From NCBI GenBank assembly GCA_964527215.1, contig CAZGNZ010000001.1:1-64000 (forward strand): a stretch of DNA of 64,000 nucleotides, written 5' to 3'. A model generated the notes under the pieces. It saw nothing but the letters and a program-made list of their open reading frames with translations, searched no databases and had not been told where the DNA came from. This DNA is from CAZGNZ01 sp964527215. GTDB taxonomy: Bacteria; Fidelibacterota; Marinisomatia; SCGC-AAA003-L08; JACNLC01. This document shows, piece by piece, positions 33,414 to 41,649 of the stretch. A program made the translations under genes and the position numbers. How positions within the stretch are numbered: position 1 is the stretch's first letter; each line of letters opens with the position of its first letter.

Positions 33414-36215
33414 ATGTTGAAAAAGTATATTGCGGCAGTATTCATGGTCTTAGGTCTCTGTGTTGCTGCACCGGGACTGAACGAGACAATTCCCTTTGAC
33501 CCTTCAATTGTCACAGGACAGCTGGAAAATGGACTTACCTATTTTATCAAGCATAATGAAAAACCCGCCAACAGAGCCGAACTTCGACTGGCGGTCAGTA
33601 TAGGTTCGGTTGATGAGGAAGAAGATCAGCGGGGGCTGGCCCATTTTCTTGAGCATATGTGCTTCAACGGAACGGAACGGTATCCTAAAAATGAACTGGT
33701 TGATTACCTTGAATCCCTTGGAATGGGATTTGGACCGGATCTGAATGCGTACACCGCCTTTGATGAAACCGTTTACATGATTCAGATTCCAACCGATGAT
33801 CCCCAGAAATTCCGCTCCGGCGTAGAAATACTCAGTGAATGGGCGGGTTTTCTGACGCTGGATCACAATGAGATTGACAAAGAGCGCGGTGTGATCATGG
33901 AAGAATGGCGGCAGCGCCGCGGTGCCAGTGCCCGTATTTTTGATGAACAGTTCCAGGTTCTAGTCAAGGATTCAAAATATGCGGAAAGAATTCCCATCGG
34001 ACTTCCGGAAATCGTGGAAAACTGTCCCTACGAACGTCTGGAATCTTTTTACCGCAAATGGTACCGTCCGGATCTGATGGCAGTTATGATGGTGGGTGAT
34101 TTTGAGACAGATCAGGCTTTGGATATGATTATGGAACTGTTTGGCCGTATTCCTTCACCAAACCAGCCTCAAGCACCAGGATTCTATGAGGTACCGAAAC
34201 ACAAAGAACCACGGATTATCATTTCATCCGATCCTGAAGCGTCACGGGCAACAGCAACCATCACCTACAAGCAGGATGTGCAGGTATCTGAAGTGATCGG
34301 TGATTATGTGAATGATCTGAAGGAAAGCCTGTATTTTGACATGTTCAATCAGCGGCTGCGTGAACGGATTCGCGATGAGGATCAGCCGTTTGCCAGCGCC
34401 TATTCCGGAAAAAGCAAGTATGTTGAATCTGTTGAATTTACCATGCTGTATGCAAATGCATCTCAAAACGGTATCAGTGGTGGAATTCATGATATCCTTT
34501 GGGAAGTTCGTCGCGTTCAGCAGTTCGGATTCCTGGAATCAGAGTTGAATAGGGCGAAGGATCGGATGTACAGTCAGATTGAAAAGGCCTTTAATGAGCG
34601 GGATAAAACCGAAAGTCGAAAACTGATTCGGGAACTGGTGGGTCATTTCCTTGAAAATGAACCTGTCCCCGGAATTGAATGGGAATTTTCGCTTGCAAGT
34701 GAGATGCTTGGCAGCATAGCTGTTGAGGATGTGAACAGTCTCACGGACACCCATTTTCCGAAACACAGCATGGTAATACAGATATCCATGCCGGAAGAAG
34801 ATGAGATGGAGAAACCCAGCGAGGATGATCTGACTGCCATGCTGGCACAAATGGACACCTGGCAGGTTCAGCCATATAAGGATGATATCTCGGATCAGCC
34901 ATTGCTGAATGAAATTCCTGAACCGGGTATGGTGATCGGTGAAACCTGGCTGCGCGAGTTGGATGTGTACGAATGGCAGCTTTCCAACGGAGCCACCGTT
35001 GTGGCGAAACCCACAACATTTAAAAATGATCAGATACTTTTTACCAGCTTTGCACCCGGCGGCGGCTCAATGGCTTCCGAAACCGATTACCGGTCGGCAG
35101 TGCTGTCATCCGCAATTGTTATGGAATCCGGTATGGCCGACTTCACACTTCCTCAGCTGGAGAAAATGCTGTCCGGAAAAATTGTTGAGGTCGGTCCGTT
35201 TATCGATGATTATTATCACGGATTTCGCGGAAGCAGTACAACAAAGGATCTGGAAACTGCTCTGCAGATTTTGTATGGACGCTGGACGTCACCGAGAAAA
35301 GACAAAAGTGCGTTCGAAAATTTGATGGCCCGTTACAAATCATTTGTAGAAAACAGGGTAAACAGTCCGGAATTTCAATTTAATGACCTTGTGTTCCGTA
35401 CGAACTACAGTGATCATTATGCCATGCAGAACTGGTCAGTGGATATTTTGGAGCAGGTGGATTTCAATACGTCACTGGACTTTTACCAAAAGGCTTTTTC
35501 CAATCCTGGGAATTTCACATTTGTGTTTGTGGGCGCATTTGATATCGATGAACTTAGAGAGATGGTTGAAACTTATATTGGCAGTCTGCCGGTAAATTCA
35601 AAGGCTGTCACGCATGCCCGGGATATGAAAATCAAATTTCCCAGAAAGCGTCAGAATAAAATACTGAAAATGGGAGTTGAGCCAAAAAGCAAAACCCGTA
35701 TCACTTTTTATAAACCTCTGAAGGATGATTTTGATGAAATGTTTGTGCTGAATGCCGTCACCGAAATCCTGGAGGTTCGCCTGAGAGATATTTTGAGAGA
35801 AGAAATGGGAGCCACATACTACGTGGGTTCCGGATCGGCCAATATGCTTCCTGCGTCAAAATTTGCGACGACCTATGTTGCCTTTGACAGCAATCCGGAA
35901 AATGTTGACGAAATGGTATCTGTCGTTTTTGAAGAAATTTCCAAAATGAAAAAGGATCTTGTTGAGCCGCATGAAACGGGAAACATTGTTGAAAAGTATC
36001 TCAAGGACAGGGAAACCAAATTGGAATCAAACTACTACTGGATGAATTCAATTCAATCCTGCCTGAAACATGGCGTAGATCCCCACGATATTCTGAAAAG
36101 GGACGAACGAATTCGGTCACTGACCCCGGAAGCCGTGAAAAAATCCGTAAAAAAATACTATCCTAAGAAAAAACATACCATCATAAGTCTATACCCGGAG
36201 GATTGGGAAGGTTAG
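33414..36215 (+). CDS. M16 family zinc metalloprotease (insulinase/PqqL-like)
   Basis: This 933-residue exported protease has a signal peptide (about 1-18). Two M16 halves follow, each made of an active-type and an inactive-type domain. The inverted zinc motif His77-Phe-Leu-Glu80-His81 (AHFLEHMCFNGTERY) and the downstream Glu in GVIMEEWRQRR are present in the first half. The second half, from about 500, lacks the motif, as usual. Length and layout match periplasmic PqqL-type enzymes, which degrade small peptides or folded small proteins. The start ATG has GAGGTAAAAAA upstream. Confidence 0.92.
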   Translation: MLKKYIAAVFMVLGLCVAAPGLNETIPFDPSIVTGQLENGLTYFIKHNEKPANRAELRLAVSIGSVDEEEDQRGLAHFLEHMCFNGTERYPKNELVDYLESLGMGFGPDLNAYTAFDETVYMIQIPTDDPQKFRSGVEILSEWAGFLTLDHNEIDKERGVIMEEWRQRRGASARIFDEQFQVLVKDSKYAERIPIGLPEIVENCPYERLESFYRKWYRPDLMAVMMVGDFETDQALDMIMELFGRIPSPNQPQAPGFYEVPKHKEPRIIISSDPEASRATATITYKQDVQVSEVIGDYVNDLKESLYFDMFNQRLRERIRDEDQPFASAYSGKSKYVESVEFTMLYANASQNGISGGIHDILWEVRRVQQFGFLESELNRAKDRMYSQIEKAFNERDKTESRKLIRELVGHFLENEPVPGIEWEFSLASEMLGSIAVEDVNSLTDTHFPKHSMVIQISMPEEDEMEKPSEDDLTAMLAQMDTWQVQPYKDDISDQPLLNEIPEPGMVIGETWLRELDVYEWQLSNGATVVAKPTTFKNDQILFTSFAPGGGSMASETDYRSAVLSSAIVMESGMADFTLPQLEKMLSGKIVEVGPFIDDYYHGFRGSSTTKDLETALQILYGRWTSPRKDKSAFENLMARYKSFVENRVNSPEFQFNDLVFRTNYSDHYAMQNWSVDILEQVDFNTSLDFYQKAFSNPGNFTFVFVGAFDIDELREMVETYIGSLPVNSKAVTHARDMKIKFPRKRQNKILKMGVEPKSKTRITFYKPLKDDFDEMFVLNAVTEILEVRLRDILREEMGATYYVGSGSANMLPASKFATTYVAFDSNPENVDEMVSVVFEEISKMKKDLVEPHETGNIVEKYLKDRETKLESNYYWMNSIQSCLKHGVDPHDILKRDERIRSLTPEAVKKSVKKYYPKKKHTIISLYPEDWEG

Positions 36216-36343
36216 CAGCAATATTGTATTTTGCCCCGGTCTGTTATTCGCTGAATTGCAGACCGGTTTTGATTATCAGTGGACAGATGTCTCTAAACAT
36301 TCAATGGGCTGCAGTTATAAAAATGTCAGGAGGTACCGCGGTG

Positions 36344-36688
36344 ATGAAACTTGAGCAGTGTGTGGGGGATATTGTATTCGTTTCTTTCAGAGATCCGGAA
36401 CGCTTTCGAGAAGTCGGTTTTGTGGTTAAATCAGGCCATTTCATGGTAAAGGGATTTGATCAGTTTGGAATCTGGCTGGCCCATCCCGGTTTGGTGCTGG
36501 TTGTGTCAGAAGATTCAAAAGGCCGGCCCCTGCCCCCGGATAAACATAAGAAATCCCGAATTGAAGCCACATTTCTGGCGACTTGGGACAATCTGGAGGT
36601 CATGATGCATTATCCGGACAGGGAAGGATTTGACTTTCCAAGTGAATTTGACAAGAAAATCGGTTTTGAAATACATGCACCGGAATAA
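36344..36688 (+). CDS. Small cytoplasmic protein of unknown function
   Basis: This 114-residue protein has no membrane segment or known motif. A longer open frame runs upstream to 36203, but the strong AGGAGGT at 36328-36334 points to the ATG at 36344 (or the GTG at 36341). The sequence is compact and mixed alpha/beta (GDIVFVSFRDPERFREVGFVV, GLVLVVSEDSKG, ATFLATWDNLEVMMHY) and might be a small beta-barrel. It lies between the protease and a cold-shock protein gene on the same strand. No function is proposed. Confidence 0.65.
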   Translation: MKLEQCVGDIVFVSFRDPERFREVGFVVKSGHFMVKGFDQFGIWLAHPGLVLVVSEDSKGRPLPPDKHKKSRIEATFLATWDNLEVMMHYPDREGFDFPSEFDKKIGFEIHAPE

Positions 36689-36769
36689 AAATCGATTCAC
36701 TGGCTGGGAATGCCTGGCCGGGATACAGAAGCATCCATATATACCAGACATAAGCGGAGGGCGGCAGCC

Positions 36770-36973
36770 ATGATACAAGGTACAGTAAAAGTATGGGATT
36801 CCATTAAAGGATGGGGTTTCATTGAAGATGATGACGGGTACGATTTTTTTCTGCATGTTGAGCAAATACGAAAAGGACAGAAACTCAGAGTAGGTGATCG
36901 TGTTAATTTTGACGTCAGCGAAACGCAACGCGGTCCCACTGCAGAAAATGTCAGTAAAGTTACCGGCAGGTAG
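36770..36973 (+). CDS. Cold-shock-domain protein
   Basis: This 67-residue protein is a single cold-shock domain, binding single-stranded RNA or DNA. The signature order is GTVKVWDSIKGWGFIEDDDG, then DFFLHVEQI in place of the usual VFVHFS, then LRVGDRVNFDV and RGPTAENV. RNP1-like KGWGFI is kept, while RNP2 is DFFLHV. The open frame extends 60 bases further upstream, but the ATG at 36770 with GGAGGG before it gives the normal length. Divergence in RNP2 means it could be a specialised relative. Confidence 0.9.
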   Translation: MIQGTVKVWDSIKGWGFIEDDDGYDFFLHVEQIRKGQKLRVGDRVNFDVSETQRGPTAENVSKVTGR

Positions 36974-37084
36974 TTCAGGTTTATTCAAACAGTTTTTCGT
37001 GCGGTACTCCGTGGATTGGGAATTTCAACTGAACGTCTGTAAAAAACCAGCTGGTTGATAATTTTGGTGAACTTGCCAAATAGA

Positions 37085-37112
37085 GAAAGGAGGACAGACC
37101 TCCTTTCTTTTT
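37085..37112 (+). terminator. Rho-independent terminator
   Basis: A 9-bp perfect stem (GAAAGGAGG/CCTCCTTTC) with a 5-base loop is followed by TTTTTAG. It lies downstream of the cold-shock gene, just before the repeat region. Confidence 0.9.
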
Positions 37113-37297
37113 AGCCCGGAAGTTTCATGAAACCTTCTGGTGATATGATGATAATGGTCAATTCGGAAAAGTAAAAATTCTACACAATTTATGCGTGACT
37201 AACCTTTAGGCTTTTCCGTTAAAGAACCCATGGGATTCACGTTCTCCAAGGCATATAAAGAGAAAATGTGTAAAATTGTACTGGTCAGTACGTTGAG

Positions 37298-37452
37298 TTG
37301 CATTTAACAACCCCCGTCCTCAGGACGTGGTTATGGCCAAAGGGCTGTGCCTGGTGTAAATGCGTAATAAAAAATTGCGGTGTATGGCAGAAATCTGGCT
37401 TAAAGCCAACCGCCTTTGATGGTGGATAGTCAGATTTCAGCAATTTTTTTAC
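37298..37452. mobile_element. 155-bp MITE-like insertion with end hairpins (IS200/IS605-type inferred)
   Basis: The insertion carries a hairpin near its left end (CGTCC-TCA-GGACG, 37315-37327) and another near its right end (CCGCC-TTTGAT-GGTGG, 37410-37424). It has no terminal inverted repeats and no duplicated target bases. Small elements with subterminal hairpins and no target duplication are typical of non-autonomous relatives of IS200/IS605. No tnpA or tnpB is in the window. The last 56 bases occur again at 37623-37677. Confidence 0.6.
37397..37452. repeat. Right-end repeat, copy 1
   Basis: This 56-base block at the right end of the insertion carries the hairpin AACCGCCTTTGATGGTGG and ends ATTTCAGCAATTTTTTTAC. 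It pairs with 37623-37677. Confidence 0.85.
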
Positions 37453-37622
37453 AACATTTTTCGAATAGAATTGAAAATCCGTCTTCTGACGGACAAGTGT
37501 AACAGGGTGCATTCCCCGCCGCTTGTTGAAAATTCAGCCATTTGGCGTGGCAGGGAGATTCATTGCGTCAGAAGAAATGGCATTGTGCAGTAGAGATCGC
37601 GGACTGTGAGAAAGGCGGTTCG

Positions 37623-37677
37623 GGGTTAAAGCCAACCACCTGTGATGGTGGATAGTCAGATTTCAGCAATTTTTTAC
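37623..37677. repeat. Right-end repeat, copy 2, just upstream of the sigma factor
   Basis: This block is nearly identical to 37397-37452. It differs mainly by two substitutions in the hairpin (ACCACCTGTGATGGTGG, which makes the stem fully Watson-Crick) and one base in the T-run. It ends about 37 bases before the proposed sigma-factor start, so promoter or leader sequence of that operon may derive from the element. The hairpin is not followed directly by a T-run, so it is not a standard terminator. Confidence 0.85.
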
Positions 37678-37713
37678 GTTAACTTTTATGGATTCCGAGT
37701 TTCTAAGCCGCCG

Positions 37714-38250
37714 ATGATGATGACCGACCGGGAACTTATCGAAGATTTCCTCAGAGGCAATGAACAATCATTTAATGACCTGATACGGAAACACCAGGCA
37801 TGGGTTGTGAATTTTGTTATGCAGACGATCAGCATCAAGGAAGATGCGGAAGATATTGCACAGGATGTTTTTGTAAAAGTGTATTTTGCTCTGCCAAAGT
37901 TCCGTTTTGAATCTGAATTCAAAACCTGGCTGTACCGCATTGTCATCAACCGGATGAATAATTTTTTCAGGAAGCAGAAACTGCTGAACTGGTTTGGAGC
38001 GGAAATGCCGGCAGAGCCGGTAGATGCACCTTCAGAAAATAACGATGACCATCGCAGGGAATTGACTGCAATGGTAAATCGACTGCCGCGGGTGCAGAGA
38101 AATGTGACCATACTGAGATCCTTCCAGCAGATGAGTTTCAGACAGGTGGCTGCGGTGCTGAACATCACCGAAAATTCTGCCAAAGTCTCATTTCATAAAG
38201 CCAAAAACAATTTAAAAAGGATGACCGATGGACAACATGTCAGCAGATGA
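37714..38250 (+). CDS. ECF-type RNA polymerase sigma factor
   Basis: This 178-residue sigma-70 family regulator has only regions 2 and 4. Region 2 (about 5-80) includes EDAEDIAQDVFVKVYF and EFKTWLYRIVINRMNNFFRK. Region 4 (about 115-170) has LPRVQRNVTILRS and FRQVAAVLNITENSAKVSFHKAKNNLKR. The frame opens at 37642 inside the repeat, but the first 24 residues have no sigma-factor character. I start at the ATG triplet 37714-37722. It overlaps the next gene by 23 bases. By context it should direct an envelope-stress response and may control its own operon. Confidence 0.9.
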   Translation: MMMTDRELIEDFLRGNEQSFNDLIRKHQAWVVNFVMQTISIKEDAEDIAQDVFVKVYFALPKFRFESEFKTWLYRIVINRMNNFFRKQKLLNWFGAEMPAEPVDAPSENNDDHRRELTAMVNRLPRVQRNVTILRSFQQMSFRQVAAVLNITENSAKVSFHKAKNNLKRMTDGQHVSR

Positions 38251-38566
38251 TTTTATCCGGGGTGTGCATCAGAAAATAAATCGAAAAAAACAGTATCGGG
38301 TCATTACAAATACCACTGCTGTGGTGCTCATGACGGCAGTTATTGGATTTCTGTCACTTCAGCGGTTTTATAATAATACCCCAGGAGCAGACTGGGCGGA
38401 TATCCCACAGATTCAGACAGTGTATGAATGGGAGTTGTATACGGATGTTGAATCTGAACAGGCCTGGGAGTATCTCATTGACGAACTCAGCCTGGATGAA
38501 TTGATGGAACTCCTGGAGAGTTTCGAAGATATTGCCTGGATTGAATCTATTCGAATGGAGGGCTAA
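38228..38566 (+). CDS. Putative anti-sigma factor
   Basis: This 112-residue protein has an N-terminal cytoplasmic part of about 25 residues (MDNMSADDFIRGVHQKINRK), a single membrane helix (about 29-46) and an acidic periplasmic tail of about 65 residues with LSLDELMELLESF. Overlap with the sigma gene and the one-helix layout suggest it holds the sigma factor at the membrane. The N-terminal domain is much shorter than a classic zinc anti-sigma domain and has no Cys or HxxxCxxC motif. The call therefore rests on context. Confidence 0.65.
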   Translation: MDNMSADDFIRGVHQKINRKKQYRVITNTTAVVLMTAVIGFLSLQRFYNNTPGADWADIPQIQTVYEWELYTDVESEQAWEYLIDELSLDELMELLESFEDIAWIESIRMEG

Positions 38567-38568
38567 TT

Positions 38569-39054
38569 ATGAGAAAAACACAACCGTATATCCATTTAAT
38601 GTTTTTGGTTATGCCAGTATTGCTTGTTGGATTGTGGGCACAAGATCGCCCATCCGGGAAAGAAATGCGCATCATGAAGAAATGGAAAATGATTGAGTAC
38701 CTGAATTTGGATGAGACTCAGTCAGAACGATTTTTCCCGAGAGTTAATGCACTGGAAAATAATCTTGAAAATATTCGGGAACAGCAGACAAGTCTGCGCA
38801 ATCGGCTTCGTAATCTGAAAGATGAAGATCATGTCGACTATCAGCAGATCAATGATCTGAATGATGAGATTTATGATCTGGAAGAGGAAGCAAACCGAAT
38901 GATTCGAGAACATATGCGAAATGTTGATGATATATTGTCTCCCGAGCAGAAAGTGAAATACACCATTTTTGAAGATGAATTTAAAAAACAAATTAAAACG
39001 AAGGTATCTGAACGTACCCAAAGCGGCAAACGTCCATTTGGTAAGAGAAAATAA
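38569..39054 (+). CDS. Spy/CpxP-like periplasmic protein
   Basis: This 161-residue exported protein has a signal peptide (about 1-25, cleaved near LWAQ). The helical body includes LNLDETQSERFFPRVNALENNL and LSPEQKVKYTIFEDEF, which correspond to the paired LTxxQ motifs of Spy/CpxP/ZraP proteins. Those act as ATP-independent chaperones or sensors in envelope-stress circuits. It starts two bases after the putative anti-sigma stop with GGAGGG upstream. A basic tail (GKRPFGKRK) ends it. Family assignment is by motif and context. Confidence 0.75.
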   Translation: MRKTQPYIHLMFLVMPVLLVGLWAQDRPSGKEMRIMKKWKMIEYLNLDETQSERFFPRVNALENNLENIREQQTSLRNRLRNLKDEDHVDYQQINDLNDEIYDLEEEANRMIREHMRNVDDILSPEQKVKYTIFEDEFKKQIKTKVSERTQSGKRPFGKRK

Positions 39055-39097
39055 CATGCAGTAATCTCGCAGCCAACTGGTAAAGAAAGGTGATCAC

Positions 39098-39757
39098 ATG
39101 AAAAAAGTACTGTTTATTCTCTTCCTGACATTCCTGGTCAGCGGATGTTATACCGTTGTACGGCCTCCGGCTTCTGCTGAACCGCCTGACAGCGACAACA
39201 GTGACCGGGAAGAATACATCATTTACAATGAGTACAATTATGTCCATCCCAGATACTACCATGATCACAGACGCTTCAGAAGATCGTTTTGGAGCGATCC
39301 ATTCTGGGATCCGTACTATTACGACTACAATTACTATTATTACAATGACTGGTGGTACTGGGATCATTATTACTACGGACACGGATACAGTTACGGAGGC
39401 GGCGGCGGAGACAGTGACGAGCCACAGCCCCGACGAACTCGTCCAATTGACCGGAATGACAGTGGGGACGCATACGGCATCGGCGGCAGCAGCAGCGGCG
39501 GAAGCTATTACAGCAGCGGTAATGATAACATCAATTATTACAATGCCGAAAATCCCGATGAAGAGCAGGATGACAGCAATTCCGGTTACGCACCGACCCC
39601 CACTTATCGCACAGGCACGGTTGTCACGAAAGATCAATCCTCAAAGTCAGCCGGATCGGAAGAAAAAAAGAACGATTCAAGCAGTTCCGGATCGAACAAA
39701 TCAAGTTCAAAGAAAAATGACAGTAAAAAGCGTCGGAAAAGCAGAGGACGTGTATGA
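39098..39757 (+). CDS. Tyr/Trp/Asp-rich lipoprotein of unknown function
   Basis: A lipoprotein signal peptide with lipobox LVSGC (Cys17) is clear. The mature chain of about 200 residues is of extreme composition. One block has dense Tyr, Trp, Asp and His (YYYDYNYYYYNDWWYWDHYY), followed by a Gly/Ser-rich block, an acidic segment and a Ser/Lys-rich tail with many basic residues. No globular domain is evident. It follows the Spy-like gene and overlaps the next gene by four bases (ATGA), so it belongs to the stress cassette. A cell-surface or metal/peptidoglycan-binding role would be guesswork. Confidence 0.8.
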   Translation: MKKVLFILFLTFLVSGCYTVVRPPASAEPPDSDNSDREEYIIYNEYNYVHPRYYHDHRRFRRSFWSDPFWDPYYYDYNYYYYNDWWYWDHYYYGHGYSYGGGGGDSDEPQPRRTRPIDRNDSGDAYGIGGSSSGGSYYSSGNDNINYYNAENPDEEQDDSNSGYAPTPTYRTGTVVTKDQSSKSAGSEEKKNDSSSSGSNKSSSKKNDSKKRRKSRGRV

Positions 39758-40896
39758 CGAAAATGAGTATGATTTTCCTGCTGCTTCCAGCGTTGCTGGG
39801 AGCGCAGAATTATCTGGATGCCCTGCGGCCGTTCTACGGTTTTCAGAGTGTTCAGCCGCTTAACATCGCAATTGGCAACAGTACCGTTGCCGCCGGACAG
39901 GTTATTCCCGGCTTTACCAATAACCCGGCCAGTTGGGGAATGCATCGATTTACTTCGCTGCAGACCGGATTCAATCTTTCAAATTTTGAATCTGGTTCAA
40001 AAAACCTTACCGGCAGCGGGTTCAGCGGCGTTGGGTTTACGCTCCCGGTTCAGGTCTATCGCGGAAGTCTGTCGTTTGGCGGTGGAATCTTTCAGGATTT
40101 GGACTTCAGCACCCGCTACGGCAATTCCCAATACACCTATAACGAAGAAGGCGGCATGTATAAAACCGTATTTGGATTTTCAGTTGAATATTCAGAGAAT
40201 TTCTTTGTTGGTGCAGATATACAGTATTATCGTGGCGGGGATGAAATGATTCGGTTTTACGACAGTGACAGCACTGATTATCTGGATATGGATTACAAAG
40301 GCTGGAGTGCATCGCTGGGTGCAATCCACCGGGTTTCACCCATGGTTCAGATCGGAGCTGCCATCCAGCTTCCAACGGCAATTTGGGCAGATGAAACATT
40401 TACGTTTTCCAATCACCTGGACCCTGACGACTATGCTATATGGAATTCAGACTATAAACTCACCCGGCCCATGCAGGTATTTTTCGGCGCCAGCTTTCTC
40501 CACCCCATCATCAATATTTTTTATCAGGGAGATTGGACCGACTGGACCAATTTGAAATTTGAAGGGGATAATATTTTTGTTGATAATCAGCCGCTGGATG
40601 TGATTATTGATGAAGAAATCAGAGAAAACATGCAGACAACGCTGTCCCATCATCTGGGTTTTGCGTTTCACATTCCACAGATGCCCCTGCATTTTTACGG
40701 GGGATATCAATACCTGGAAATTCCCTATAAGAGCTTTTATGAGTCTGACATGCGGGAATCTGTCAGCGCCGGTATTTCATATTTGATCAGTCAGCAGGTC
40801 AGCCTGCAATTTGGCCAAACCCGGTATTTCTGGGATTACCTTGGAGAAGAAGAAACATATACCCAAACCGCCTTTGGACTGACACTCCATTATTAA
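39754..40896 (+). CDS. Outer-membrane beta-barrel protein, FadL/OmpP1-like
   Basis: This 380-residue protein has a short signal peptide (MTKMSMIFLLLPALLGAQ). The mature part is a train of amphipathic beta strands with Gly turns and ends in FGLTLHY, a typical barrel terminus. GFTNNPASWGM near residue 53 matches the NPA-type motif of FadL/TodX/OmpP1 proteins, which pass hydrophobic compounds through the outer membrane. It is the last gene of the sigma-factor operon, with a terminator 35 bases on. Ligand unknown. Confidence 0.75.
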   Translation: MTKMSMIFLLLPALLGAQNYLDALRPFYGFQSVQPLNIAIGNSTVAAGQVIPGFTNNPASWGMHRFTSLQTGFNLSNFESGSKNLTGSGFSGVGFTLPVQVYRGSLSFGGGIFQDLDFSTRYGNSQYTYNEEGGMYKTVFGFSVEYSENFFVGADIQYYRGGDEMIRFYDSDSTDYLDMDYKGWSASLGAIHRVSPMVQIGAAIQLPTAIWADETFTFSNHLDPDDYAIWNSDYKLTRPMQVFFGASFLHPIINIFYQGDWTDWTNLKFEGDNIFVDNQPLDVIIDEEIRENMQTTLSHHLGFAFHIPQMPLHFYGGYQYLEIPYKSFYESDMRESVSAGISYLISQQVSLQFGQTRYFWDYLGEEETYTQTAFGLTLHY

Positions 40897-40930
40897 TCAT
40901 GATTCATGATGCATCACGCATGATTGAGCA

Positions 40931-40957
40931 GGCCCCGCTTCGGCGGGGTTTGTATTT
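40931..40957 (+). terminator. Rho-independent terminator of the sigma-factor operon
   Basis: Stem CCCCGC/GCGGGG with a UUCG-type tetraloop is followed by TTTGTATTTT. It lies 35 bases after the barrel gene. Confidence 0.9.
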
Positions 40958-41289
40958 TATGATGATCATATCTGCCGAATTTCCAAACCTGACATAGCAG
41001 TATTTCAAATTGACTGCCGGGAATTACTGTCCGGCGGATCAGGAATTTCCATAGTAATATTAGAGAACATCAGATCCGTATGCATCTGCCTGCCCGCCCT
41101 TTCAAAGCAATAGGCTGACAGAATCTGTATTCATTCCATTTTCCATGCTGAAGGATATAATTGATCACCGGACGCGGGTAATTTTCCGGGTTTTATTTCA
41201 TCCTGAAAAAAATTTCACCGGTGGTAAATTACTTTGCTTGAATCGATGATGGTTCTGTATGTTGAGTTTTCACAGGAGTCTGAAGCATA
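40958..41289. other. Intergenic region before the folate genes
   Basis: No open frame or repeat is supported here. The region should contain the promoter for folB onwards; I could not identify -35 and -10 boxes with confidence. CAGGAG at about 41272-41277 is the ribosome site of folB. Confidence 0.5.
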
Positions 41290-41649
41290 ATGGGCAAAAT
41301 CTGTATTAACAATCTGAAACTCTTTGGATATCACGGATGTCTGGTTGAGGAAAATAATCTCGGCCAATGGTTCGAAATCGATGCGGAAATTCTGACGGAT
41401 ATTCGTGAAGCAGGCCGAACCGACAAACTGGAAAATACCGTTGATTACAGGGAAGTGATCAAGTGCATTTCGACCGTATTTGCTGAGAAAAAGTATCGCC
41501 TGCTGGAATGCCTCGCAACAGATATTGGCCACAGAATTCTGGAAATTAGGGGAATAACGGAAGTCTCCGTGACAATTCGGAAACCGCAGGTTCCCGTGGA
41601 TGCCGTACTGGACTGGGTATCTGTTTCCGAGACAATGAGGAAGGTATAA
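41290..41649 (+). CDS. folB: Dihydroneopterin aldolase
   Basis: FolB releases glycolaldehyde from dihydroneopterin in folate synthesis. The 119-residue length is normal. Typical parts are INNLKLFGYHGCLVEENNLGQWFEID at the N-terminus, the ENTVDYREV motif near residue 49 and VSVTIRKPQVPV near the end. The stop codon shares a base with the folK start (TAATG), so the two enzymes are translated together. They act in successive steps. Confidence 0.95.
   Translation: MGKICINNLKLFGYHGCLVEENNLGQWFEIDAEILTDIREAGRTDKLENTVDYREVIKCISTVFAEKKYRLLECLATDIGHRILEIRGITEVSVTIRKPQVPVDAVLDWVSVSETMRKV

Larger units (their letters stand above)
37141..37494. repeat. Dispersed intergenic repeat, copy 2, interrupted by a 155-bp insertion
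   Basis: The flanks 37141-37297 and 37453-37494 align with the uninterrupted copy at 24709-24913. The extra 155 bases (37298-37452) sit between CAGTACGTTGAG and AACATTTTTCG, which are contiguous in copy 1 as CAGCACGTCGAG-AACATTTTTCG. This shows the empty and filled states of one site. The flanking repeat itself is not recognised. The whole 36974-37713 gap between the cold-shock gene and the sigma factor otherwise holds only the terminator and the second right-end copy. Confidence 0.8.

Noticed and set aside
37285..37512. Minus-strand 75-residue frame
   Set aside because: It runs across the 155-bp insertion and its flanks, so it cannot be a conserved gene.
37397..37677. CRISPR array
   Set aside because: There are only two repeat copies, 226 bases apart, with no regular spacing and no cas gene.
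39156..39863. Plus-strand 235-residue frame rich in Thr and Ile
   Set aside because: It is an out-of-frame shadow of the lipoprotein and the start of the barrel gene, made long by low-complexity codons.
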